From Haloplanus aerogenes (GTDB lineage Archaea > Halobacteriota > Halobacteria > Halobacteriales > Haloferacaceae): 64,000 nucleotides of DNA. The notes under the pieces were generated by a model that was not told the origin of the DNA, searched no databases, and worked only from the letters and a program-made list of their open reading frames with translations. Where the stretch lies: positions 1,116,001-1,180,000 of the forward strand of contig NZ_CP034145.1 in the NCBI RefSeq assembly GCF_003856835.1. Direction: 5' to 3'. Below are positions 25,512-33,493 of the stretch, in pieces. Numbering within the stretch: position 1 is the first letter of the stretch; the number at the start of each line of letters is the position of its first letter. The translations under genes and the position numbers were made by a program.

Positions 25512-27509
25512 ATGTCGCTCCGAGACCTCGATATCACGTGGAAGACCGTCGCCATACTCCTCCTCGCGTTCGTAGTTATCGCTTCGGCGTCCGGCGGTGC
25601 GACGTACACGGTGCTGTCCGACGCGGAATCTACGTCTGGGATTTTGACCGTCGAGGCGCAGTTCTCGAACGGCATGTACCAGCTCAAGCCGATTCCCTGT
25701 CAGCAGGCCGAATCGGCACGTGCCACGGGTGTGACTCCCGATCCGGACGACCAGAAGAAACTCAAGCAGTTCGACGTGGCCGGCAACGGAGGTTGTGCGA
25801 AGATTTCGTTCTGGCTCGCCCCCTTCTGGTTCGGCGATACGTCGCCGTCGAAAGCGACTATCGGTCACCAAGACGAGAGCACCGGGAAGTGGTTGTTCTT
25901 GGAGACCACCGTGGGCAGGCACACCGATCGGACGGTTAGACTCGACGCCGTCACGACCGGGTTCAGTCCGTTCGCGGTGTTCGTGCCTAACGAGACCCAA
26001 AGCCAACCCGTGACGAACGTCGATCCGACGAACGGGACGGCGACGGCATCCACCGATAACGGGACGGCGACGCCGACGCCGACATCGACATCGACGCCGA
26101 CGCCGACATCGACGCCGACGCCGACTCCCACCGAATCGGGTGACCAGTCCACCAGCTCCGGTTCGGCCGGCGCCGGGGCAGTCGATAGTTCGGACGACTC
26201 GTCGGAGTCGGACGAGAGCGAGACGGACTCCACGTTCGACAGCGACTCCGATTCCAGTGACTCCGACGACGGGACGGCAGACGACGAATCGACGTCGTCC
26301 GAGGACGGTTCGGACCCCGACTCCGACTCGTCGGAGGAGTCGACGACGGACAACTCAACGACGGACAACTCGCCGGAGGAATCGACGCCGGACAACTCGC
26401 CGGAGGAGTCGCCGGACAACTCGACGGATGAGTCGCCGGACAACTCGACGGATGAGTCGCCGGAGGAGTCGCCGGACAACTCGCCGGAGGAGTCGCCGGA
26501 GGAGTCGCCGGACAACTCGCCGGAGGAGTCGCCGGAGGAGTCGCCGGACAACTCGCCGGAGGAGTCGCCGGAGGAGTCGCCGGACAACTCGACGGACGAG
26601 TCGCCGGAGGAGTCGCCGGATGATTCCACGACGGATGAGTCGCCGGATGATTCCACGACGGATGAGTCGCCGGATGATTCCACGACGGATGAGTCGCCGG
26701 ATGATTCCACGACGGATGAGTCGCCGGACGAGTCGCCGGACGACTCGGAGGGAGATGATTCGACGCCGGACGACTCGGAGGGAGATGATTCGACGCCGGA
26801 CGACTCGGAGGGAGATGATTCGACGCCGGACGACTCGCCGGATGATTCGCCGGACGACTCGGAGGGAGATGAGTCGCCGGAGGAGTCGCCGGATGATTCC
26901 ACGACGGATGAGTCGCCGGACGAGTCGCCGGACGACTCGGAGGGAGATGATTCGACGCCGGACGACTCGCCGGATGAGTCGCCGGACGACTCGGAGGGAG
27001 ATGATTCGACGCCGGACGACTCGCCGGATGAGTCGCCGGACGAGTCGCCGGACGACTCGGAGGGAGATGATTCGACGCCGGACGACTCGCCGGATGAGTC
27101 GCCGGACGACTCGGAGGGAGAGGAGTCGCCGGATGAGTCGCCGGACGACTCGGAGGGAGATGAGTCGCCGGACGACTCGGAGGGAGATGAGTCGCCGGAG
27201 GAGTCGCCGGATGATTCCACGACGGATGAGTCGCCGGAGGAGTCGCCGGATGATTCCACGACGGATGAGTCGCCGGACGACTCGGAGGGAGATGATTCGA
27301 CGCCGGACGACTCGGAGGGAGATGATTCGACGCCGGACGACTCGCCGGATGAGTCGCCGGACGAGTCGCCGGACGACTCGGAGGGAGATGATTCGACGCC
27401 GGACGACTCGCCGGACGAGTCGCCGGACGACAGTTCCTCCTCGGGCGGCGACACGGATTCGTCCAGCACCGACGATGGAGACGACTCCTCCGACGGCGGG
27501 TCACAATGA
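25512..27509 (+). CDS. Ser/Asp/Glu/Pro-repeat surface protein with SipW-type signal and PGF-pre-PGF-like segment
   Basis: The 665-residue protein begins one base after the upstream stop. Residues about 8-40 form a membrane or signal segment ending in GGATYTVLSDAESTSG, like a SipW substrate. Residues about 80-160 (ISFWLAPFWFG, TGFSPFAVFVP) resemble the PGF-pre-PGF domain found in archaeal surface proteins. From about 175 the chain is a Thr/Pro stretch and then over 400 residues built only from S, D, E, P, T, N and G. No archaeosortase PGF-CTERM tail is present; it ends DDSSDGGSQ. Such a chain would be extended and extremely acidic, fitting a stalk or wall-spanning spacer. Confidence 0.8.
   Translation: MSLRDLDITWKTVAILLLAFVVIASASGGATYTVLSDAESTSGILTVEAQFSNGMYQLKPIPCQQAESARATGVTPDPDDQKKLKQFDVAGNGGCAKISFWLAPFWFGDTSPSKATIGHQDESTGKWLFLETTVGRHTDRTVRLDAVTTGFSPFAVFVPNETQSQPVTNVDPTNGTATASTDNGTATPTPTSTSTPTPTSTPTPTPTESGDQSTSSGSAGAGAVDSSDDSSESDESETDSTFDSDSDSSDSDDGTADDESTSSEDGSDPDSDSSEESTTDNSTTDNSPEESTPDNSPEESPDNSTDESPDNSTDESPEESPDNSPEESPEESPDNSPEESPEESPDNSPEESPEESPDNSTDESPEESPDDSTTDESPDDSTTDESPDDSTTDESPDDSTTDESPDESPDDSEGDDSTPDDSEGDDSTPDDSEGDDSTPDDSPDDSPDDSEGDESPEESPDDSTTDESPDESPDDSEGDDSTPDDSPDESPDDSEGDDSTPDDSPDESPDESPDDSEGDDSTPDDSPDESPDDSEGEESPDESPDDSEGDESPDDSEGDESPEESPDDSTTDESPEESPDDSTTDESPDDSEGDDSTPDDSEGDDSTPDDSPDESPDESPDDSEGDDSTPDDSPDESPDDSSSSGGDTDSSSTDDGDDSSDGGSQ
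26380..27430 (+). repeat. Minisatellite encoding S/D/E/P repeats
   Basis: Tandem units interleave: a 36-base unit encoding EESPEESPDNSP (three copies, about 26464-26590), a 27-base unit encoding DDSTTDESP (four copies, about 26617-26730) and a 30-base unit encoding DDSEGDDSTP (three copies, about 26738-26830), followed by mixed blocks. Copies are nearly identical at DNA level, which points to recent slippage or unequal exchange. All six frames stay open across it. Confidence 0.9.
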
Positions 27510-27724
27510 CGCTCGGTAGCGTCGAACTCTCGCGTGTCGTCCGACGATTCCGACGAGCCGTCCGCGACCCCTCGGAATACCGGTGGCTCCACCCGTTACT
27601 CGCCACCAGTGCGTGGCTGCTCAAACTCCCCGGGATGCGACCACGCGCGCCGAAACGAAACGTGATCTTGGGGCTGATATACCTCTACGGGTTGCTCGTC
27701 CTGCTCTCTATTGGTTCCGTCTGA
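27506..27724 (+). CDS. Small basic membrane protein coupled to the repeat protein
   Basis: The 72-residue protein starts with an ATG that overlaps the preceding stop as ATGA. It has an unusually basic N-terminal half for a haloarchaeal protein (SRVVRRFRRAVRD; PRAPKRNV) and a hydrophobic C-terminal helix (ILGLIYLYGLLVLLSIG). I do not recognise the family. The tight coupling argues that it is real and acts with the repeat protein, perhaps in export or anchoring. Confidence 0.6.
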   Translation: MTLGSVELSRVVRRFRRAVRDPSEYRWLHPLLATSAWLLKLPGMRPRAPKRNVILGLIYLYGLLVLLSIGSV

Positions 27725-27799
27725 CTGTCGTAACGCCTAATAGTCGAACACCCCTTTTTTCGACAATGAGAGCAACACGAACGCAACGGAGGTGGGACC

Positions 27800-28504
27800 G
27801 TGGGAGTTGAAATAAAGGAGTCCGCCGTTCCGGACGCGGAGTTCGAGGAGATGAAGCAGTTCGTCTCGGATTATCTCGCTGCGAGCGTCGAGAACGAGGA
27901 GGACGGCGGCCGGATGCGCTGGTATCCGTGGCACAGCGCCGAATACCGGTTCAACCACACGCTCAACGTGGTCGAACTCGCGACGGATATCGCTCGCCGC
28001 GAGGGCGCCGATATCGACGTGGTTCGTGTGGCCGCGCTGTTTCACGACATCGCGAAACTCGAAGCCGAGCAGGAACGCCACGCCGACGAGGGCGCGCGTG
28101 TCGCGCGCGAGTATCTCACTACCCGCGGCGACTACCCCCAGTCGTTCGTCGATCAGGTGACCCAGTCGATCCGCGAACACTCGTATCAGGGACCGCTCGG
28201 TGATGTCTCCCTGGAGACGCAGTGTCTCATCGAGGCCGACATCCTCGACAAGATCGGGGCCAACGGCGCCGTGTTGATGCTCCTGCGGATGGGCTACGAG
28301 TCGCGCACGCACATGGACGCCGGCGAGATGATCGACCGCGTCCTCGAACGCGGCCGTGACGCCGCTTGTCGGGTCGAGAGCGACGCCGCCGAGAGCGTCG
28401 CCCACCAGCGGCTGAAACGGGTGAAGTGGTTCCGCGAATGGCTCGAAGCGGAAGTGCCGGGCATCGACGCCCAGGACCCGGATAGCGGTTCGGACGACGC
28501 ATAG
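27800..28504 (+). CDS. HD-domain phosphohydrolase
   Basis: The 234-residue soluble protein carries the HD metal-binding set: His in YRFNHTLNVVELA, His-Asp in AALFHDIAKLEAE and Asp in DILDKIGA. HD proteins hydrolyse phosphate esters, often of nucleotides; the substrate here is not known. It starts with GTG at 27800 preceded by a strong Shine-Dalgarno sequence GGAGGTG (27788-27794), so unlike many neighbours it seems to be made from a leadered transcript. It converges on gltB across a hairpin. Confidence 0.85.
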   Translation: MGVEIKESAVPDAEFEEMKQFVSDYLAASVENEEDGGRMRWYPWHSAEYRFNHTLNVVELATDIARREGADIDVVRVAALFHDIAKLEAEQERHADEGARVAREYLTTRGDYPQSFVDQVTQSIREHSYQGPLGDVSLETQCLIEADILDKIGANGAVLMLLRMGYESRTHMDAGEMIDRVLERGRDAACRVESDAAESVAHQRLKRVKWFREWLEAEVPGIDAQDPDSGSDDA

Positions 28505-28598
28505 CGTCGCCGTCGAGTGTCGAAGAACGTAGTTTTTGCTGGCTATTCAGTGCCCGCGTAGCCGGCGGGTCGCTCTCCCGGCTTGTACGTCCGTGGTT

Positions 28599-28626
28599 CG
28601 ATTCGACACTCCGACGTGTCGAATCG
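28599..28626. terminator. Perfect 11-bp hairpin between convergent genes
   Basis: CGATTCGACAC (28599-28609) and GTGTCGAATCG (28616-28626) are exact complements with a 6-base loop. It lies 95 bases after the HD gene and 20 bases past the gltB stop on the minus strand. A T5 run at 28532-28536 lies nearer the HD gene. Archaeal terminators usually need only T-runs, so the hairpin might instead stabilise transcript ends. Confidence 0.45.
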
Positions 28627-28645
28627 CGCCATACGACCGACAGTC

Positions 28646-31600
28646 TCAGTCGTCGCCAGTCTGGACCGTCCCGGCGCCGACTTCGGCGCCGCCGACCGGC
28701 GACGCGGGTTCGGGAAGGTCGTTGCGCACGTCCTCGCGGCTCTCCTCGGCGATGACCTCGGCGTAGGCGTCGGGCATCACCTTCGTGAAGTTCCGCACTT
28801 CGGAGCCCCAGTCGGCGAGTAGCGCCTGTGCGCGGTCGCTGTCGGTGTACTCGGCGTGGTTCTCGACCATGCGTCGGAGCATGGCCTCGTCGGACTCTTC
28901 GAGGTCGTCGTGGATCGTCACCATGCCCTTGTTGACGCGGTCTTCGAAGTCGCCGTCGGGGTCGTAGACGTAGGCGATGCCGCCGGACATACCGGCCGCG
29001 AAGTTCCGCCCCGTCTCGCCGAGAACGGCGACGACGCCGCCGGTCATGTACTCACAGCCGTGGTCACCGACGCCCTCGACGACGGCTTTCACGCCGCTGT
29101 TGCGGACGGCGAAGCGTTCGCCGGCGAGGCCGTTGACGTACAGTTCGCCCTGTGTGGCGCCGTAGAGACAGACGTTGCCGACGAGGATGTTCTCCTCGGG
29201 TTCGTAGGCCGCCGTTTCTGGCGTCCGGACGATCACCTTGCCACCGGAGAGCCCCTTGCCCACGTAGTCGTTGGCGGCGCCGACGAGTTCCATCGTCACG
29301 CCGTTGGCGAGGAAGGCGCCGAAGCTCTGGCCGGCAATGCCGTCGAAGGTGCAGGAGATGGTGTCCTCGGGCAGGCCACTCTCGCCGTAGCGTTGCGAGA
29401 TGCGGTTCGACAGCATGGCACCCACCGCGCGGTCCTGATTCGAGATGTCCTGACGCAGGTGGATGGGTTCGCCTTCCTCGATGGCGCCGGACGCCTCGCC
29501 GATCAGGCCACGGTCGAGGTGGTTCTCGACGTCCGTGTGTTTCTGTTCACGGACCTTGTGGCGCTCGCCACCTTCGGGTTCGGCGATGATGGCCGAAAGA
29601 TCGAGGTGTTTGGCCTTCGGGTGGTCGGTCTCGACCTGTTCGAGGAGACCGGGACGGCCGATCATCTCGCCGACCGTCCGGAAGCCGAGTTCGGCCATGA
29701 TCTCACGCAGTTCCTGCGCGAGGAACACCATGTAGTTGATGACGTGATCCGGCTGCCCGGAGAAGCGCTCGCGGAGGTCTTCGTCCTGCGTGGCGACGCC
29801 CGTCGGGCAGTTGTTGGTGTGACAGATGCGCGCCATCACACAGCCCGAGGTGATGAGGCTGGCAGTGCCGAAGACGTACTCCTCGGCGCCCAGGAGCGCG
29901 GCGACGGCCACGTCGCGGCCCGTCATCATGCCGCCGTCGGTGGAGATGCGGATGCGGTCGCGCAGGCCCGTCGCGCGGAGCATCTGGTTGGCCTCGGCGA
30001 GGCCGAGTTCCCACGGCAGACCGGCGTTCTTGATCGAGGTCTTCGGCGATGCGCCGGTGCCGCCGGAGTGACCCGAGATGTGGACCACGTCGGCGTTGGC
30101 CTTGGCGACGCCGGCGGCGATGGTGCCGATGCCCGCCTCCGCGACGAGTTTCACGTTGATGTCGGCCTCGGGGTTGGCCGTCTTCAGGTCGTGAATCAGC
30201 TGTTTGAGGTCCTCGATGGAGTAGATGTCGTGGAGCGGGGGCGGCGAGATGAGGCCGACGCCCGGCGTGGAGTAGCGGACGTGGGCGATCATCTCGTTGA
30301 CCTTCTTGCCGGGGAGGTGGCCGCCCTCGCCGGGCTTGGAGCCCTGAGCCATCTTGATCTGGAGTTCCTCGGCGGAGGAGAGGTAGTTCGACGTGACGCC
30401 GAACCGGCCGGAGGCGACCTGCTTGATGTTACACTCCTTCTCGGTCCCGAACCGCTCTGGCGGTTCGCCACCTTCGCCGGTGTTCGACTTGCCGCCGATG
30501 CGGTTCATCGCGATGGAGTTCGTCTCGTGAGCCTCCGGCGAGAGCGACCCGAGCGACATGGCGGCCGTCGAGAAGCGTTCCACGATTTCGTGGACCGGTT
30601 CGACCTCGTCGAGGGGGACGGGGTCGCGGTCGCTGTCGAACTCCAGTAGTCCGCGGAGGGTGTGGAGTTCCTCCCGCTGGTCGTTGATCAGGTCCGCGAA
30701 CTCCTGATACTTCTCGTAATTGCCGGAGCGAACCGCCTGCTGGAGCGTCCCGACCGTCTTGGGGTTCCACTGGTGGTGGATGCCGTTCGAGCGGTGTTCG
30801 TACTCGCCCTGGCGTTCGAGTTCCGGATCGGTGCCGTAGGCGACGGCGTGACGCGTCAGGAGATCCTCTTCGAGTTCGGGGATGCTGATCCCTTCCGTCC
30901 GAATCTCCGTCCCTTCGAAGTACTCGCGGACGAAGTCGGAGGAGAGCCCGACCGCCTCGAAGATCTGCGCCCCCTGGTAGCTCTCCACGGTGGAGATGCC
31001 CATCTTCGCCATCGTCTTCAGCAGGCCGTCTTCGAGCGCCTTCGTGTAGTGGGAGATGGCCTCGGACTCGTCGGCCCCGTCGGGGCCGGCGACGATGTCG
31101 CAGATGGTCTGGTAGGCGAGGTAGGGGTTGACCGCGTCGGCGCCGTAGCCGACGAGCGTGGCGAGGTGGTGGACCTCGCGGGGGTCGCCGGATTCGACGA
31201 CGAGACCGGCGTGGTTGCGGAGGCCGTTCCGCACGAGCGCGTGGTGGACCCCGCCGGTCGCGAGCAGGCTCGGAATCGGCACGCGGTCCGGCCCGGTGTT
31301 CCGGTCGGAGAGGACGACGATGTCCGCGCCGTCCTCGATAGCTTCGCGGGCGTCGCGGCGGAGGCGCTCGACGGCCTCTTCGAGGTCGCTCTCCGTTTCG
31401 TAGGTCATGTCGACGACGGCCGTGCTGAACTCGCCGTCGAGGTCCTTGATCGCCGCAGTCTGGGCGTCGGTCAGGACCGGCGAGTCGACGACGAGTTGTC
31501 GGGCGTGTTCCGGTGTCTCGTCGAGGAGGTTGCGCTGGGGACCGAGCCGTGACTCCAGACTCGTCACCAGTTCCTCGCGGATGTAGTCGATCGGCGGGTT

Positions 31601-33178
31601 CGACACCTGCGCGAACAGCTGTTTGAAGTAGGTGAACAGCGGTCGGTTGAAGTCGGAAAGGACCGACAGCGGCGTGTCGTCACCCATCGAGCCGACGGGG
31701 TCTTTGCCCTCTTTGGCCATCGGTTCGATGAGGTGGTCGAGCTGGTCGTAGGTGTAGCCGAACGCGGCTTGCTGGGCACGGAGCGACCCCACTTCGTCGC
31801 GAGGTTCGTAGTCCGTCTTGGCCGACTCGCCGAGGTGGCGCTGTTCCTGTTCGATCCACTCGCCGTACTTCTCGTCCGTGAGGTCGTCGAACACCTCGTC
31901 GTCGGGGACGACTTCGCCGCGTTCGGGGTCGGCGACGAGCAACTGACCGGGCTGGAGTCGGTGGCGTTCCTCGATGTCCGCGGGGTCGATGTCGAGCGCG
32001 CCAGCCTCGCTCGCCATGATCAGTCGGTTGTCCTTCGTCACGTCGTACCGACAGGGCCGAAGCCCGTTTCGGTCGAGGGCGGCAGCGATCTGCTCACCGT
32101 CGGTGCCGACGACGAGCGCCGGGCCGTCCCACGGCTCGACGAGGCTCGCGTGGTAGTCGTAGAAGTCCTTGCGCTCCTGGCTCATCTCGTCGTTCTTGCG
32201 GAACGCTTCGGGGATGAGCATCCGGAGAGCGTGAGGCAGGTCACGGCCGCCCTGAACGAGGAGTTCGAGGGCGTTGTCGACCGAGGCGGTGTCGGACTGG
32301 TTCGGGTCGTTGATGATCGGCTTCAGCGTGTCGATGTCGTCGCCGAAGTCGGGATGTTCGAGGTCCGTCTCGCGGGCCCGCATCCAGTTGATGTTCCCGC
32401 GGATGGTGTTGAATTCGCCGTTGTGGATGATGTTGCGGTAGGGGTGGGCGAGATGCCACGCCCCGAGCGTGTTCGTCGAGAAGCGCGCGTGGACGAGCAC
32501 GAGCGTCGACTTGACGCGCTCGTCGACGAGGTCGGGGTAGTAGGTCGGGAGCTGCGTCGCCTTGAGCAGGCCCTTGTAGACGAGGGTCTTGCGGTCGAGC
32601 GAACAGATGTAGAACCGCCCGGCACCGGCCGAGTCGAGTTCCTCGATGGCGTTTTCGACCGCTCGGCGGGCGACGTACAGCGCGCGGTCGAACGCGTCCT
32701 CGTCCATCCCCTCGGTCGGCTGGACGAACGGCTGGTAGACGTTGGGCTCGGAGTCGAGCGCCGTCTGCCCGAGTTCGGAGTTGTCCGTGGGCACGTCGCG
32801 CCAGTGGAACACGTCCAGCCCGTGTTCGGCCAGCGTCCGCTCGAAGATGGTCATGAGGCCCTGTCGGGCGGCGCCGTCCTGGGGCATAAACACCGAGCCG
32901 ACGGCGTACGTGTCGGGGAGGTCGGCGTCGACGACGGCCTCGAAGAACTCGTCCGGCCGCTGGATCATGATCCCGGCGCCGTCGCCGGTGGCCTCCTCGG
33001 CACCCGTCGTTCCACGGTGTTCGAGGTTGATGAGCAGGTCGATACCGTCGGCGACCGTCTGGTGGGAGTCGCCGCCGTCGAGGTCGAGAACGACGCCTAC
33101 GCCACAGTTTGATCGCTCGTCGGTGGGGTCAGCCAGCCCCCGCTGATCGGCGTGGGCGTCTCTCCGCGGCTTGGTCAT
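28646..33178 (-). CDS. gltB: Glutamate synthase, large subunit
   Basis: The 1510-residue protein has the full large-subunit architecture: class II glutamine amidotransferase domain with the nucleophile Cys25 in ERSNCGVGVV (exposed after propeptide removal), central domain, FMN-binding synthase barrel (STDGGMMTGRDVAVAALLGA) with the 3Fe-4S cysteines in CHTNNCPTG, and the C-terminal beta-helix domain (VGDHGCEYMTGG). It makes glutamate from 2-oxoglutarate and glutamine with reduced ferredoxin or NADPH. No small subunit is nearby, which suggests a ferredoxin-dependent or separately encoded partner. Together with glutamine synthetase it would form the ammonia-assimilation route. Confidence 0.97.
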   Translation of the reverse strand: MTKPRRDAHADQRGLADPTDERSNCGVGVVLDLDGGDSHQTVADGIDLLINLEHRGTTGAEEATGDGAGIMIQRPDEFFEAVVDADLPDTYAVGSVFMPQDGAARQGLMTIFERTLAEHGLDVFHWRDVPTDNSELGQTALDSEPNVYQPFVQPTEGMDEDAFDRALYVARRAVENAIEELDSAGAGRFYICSLDRKTLVYKGLLKATQLPTYYPDLVDERVKSTLVLVHARFSTNTLGAWHLAHPYRNIIHNGEFNTIRGNINWMRARETDLEHPDFGDDIDTLKPIINDPNQSDTASVDNALELLVQGGRDLPHALRMLIPEAFRKNDEMSQERKDFYDYHASLVEPWDGPALVVGTDGEQIAAALDRNGLRPCRYDVTKDNRLIMASEAGALDIDPADIEERHRLQPGQLLVADPERGEVVPDDEVFDDLTDEKYGEWIEQEQRHLGESAKTDYEPRDEVGSLRAQQAAFGYTYDQLDHLIEPMAKEGKDPVGSMGDDTPLSVLSDFNRPLFTYFKQLFAQVSNPPIDYIREELVTSLESRLGPQRNLLDETPEHARQLVVDSPVLTDAQTAAIKDLDGEFSTAVVDMTYETESDLEEAVERLRRDAREAIEDGADIVVLSDRNTGPDRVPIPSLLATGGVHHALVRNGLRNHAGLVVESGDPREVHHLATLVGYGADAVNPYLAYQTICDIVAGPDGADESEAISHYTKALEDGLLKTMAKMGISTVESYQGAQIFEAVGLSSDFVREYFEGTEIRTEGISIPELEEDLLTRHAVAYGTDPELERQGEYEHRSNGIHHQWNPKTVGTLQQAVRSGNYEKYQEFADLINDQREELHTLRGLLEFDSDRDPVPLDEVEPVHEIVERFSTAAMSLGSLSPEAHETNSIAMNRIGGKSNTGEGGEPPERFGTEKECNIKQVASGRFGVTSNYLSSAEELQIKMAQGSKPGEGGHLPGKKVNEMIAHVRYSTPGVGLISPPPLHDIYSIEDLKQLIHDLKTANPEADINVKLVAEAGIGTIAAGVAKANADVVHISGHSGGTGASPKTSIKNAGLPWELGLAEANQMLRATGLRDRIRISTDGGMMTGRDVAVAALLGAEEYVFGTASLITSGCVMARICHTNNCPTGVATQDEDLRERFSGQPDHVINYMVFLAQELREIMAELGFRTVGEMIGRPGLLEQVETDHPKAKHLDLSAIIAEPEGGERHKVREQKHTDVENHLDRGLIGEASGAIEEGEPIHLRQDISNQDRAVGAMLSNRISQRYGESGLPEDTISCTFDGIAGQSFGAFLANGVTMELVGAANDYVGKGLSGGKVIVRTPETAAYEPEENILVGNVCLYGATQGELYVNGLAGERFAVRNSGVKAVVEGVGDHGCEYMTGGVVAVLGETGRNFAAGMSGGIAYVYDPDGDFEDRVNKGMVTIHDDLEESDEAMLRRMVENHAEYTDSDRAQALLADWGSEVRNFTKVMPDAYAEVIAEESREDVRNDLPEPASPVGGAEVGAGTVQTGDD

Positions 33179-33493
33179 AACCCCCCTTCTATGTTCCCAC
33201 TTATCAGCCTGTCCCTGTTACCGTAAGGCTTCACTAGTCACATACAAGGCAATATATATCATACTAAGCCGCCCAAAGACCTTAGCGAATTTGTATAATG
33301 ATTAATTTCCCACTGTATCTCCGATACGCGAAACATGTTCGTCGACCGCCGAGCGCTCGAATCCCGTCATCGTGTACTTCTCGTCACCCCGTGTGGATAA
33401 GACACACTCGACAGTGATGGTCGTACTATCGGCTGTCCCTGTTTCACGAAAGTCACCACCGCGAATAGTGTATGCGACGTGCGGCCGGCCGTA
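33179..33493. other. gltB upstream region with AT-rich part and an in-frame coding-like tail of proS
   Basis: Positions 33230-33310 are AT-rich, with CAATATATATC at about 33249-33259 and a CTAG at 33233; the gltB promoter probably lies here or at the CTGATAAG-like element nearer the start. On the minus strand, after the proS stop (33494-33496), the same frame stays open for 63 more codons to TAA at 33302-33304 and reads like protein (for instance VECVLSTRGDEKYTMTGFER) although it has no start codon. It may be the remnant of a lost gene. Confidence 0.4.

Noticed and set aside
26380-27430. CRISPR-like array
   Set aside because: There are no unique spacers between identical repeats; units are contiguous and coding.
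25865-27624. Long minus-strand and +1-frame open frames across the minisatellite
   Set aside because: The repeat unit lengths are multiples of three without stops in any frame; the products are low-complexity (GDSS or RRTTRR) and have no proper start context.
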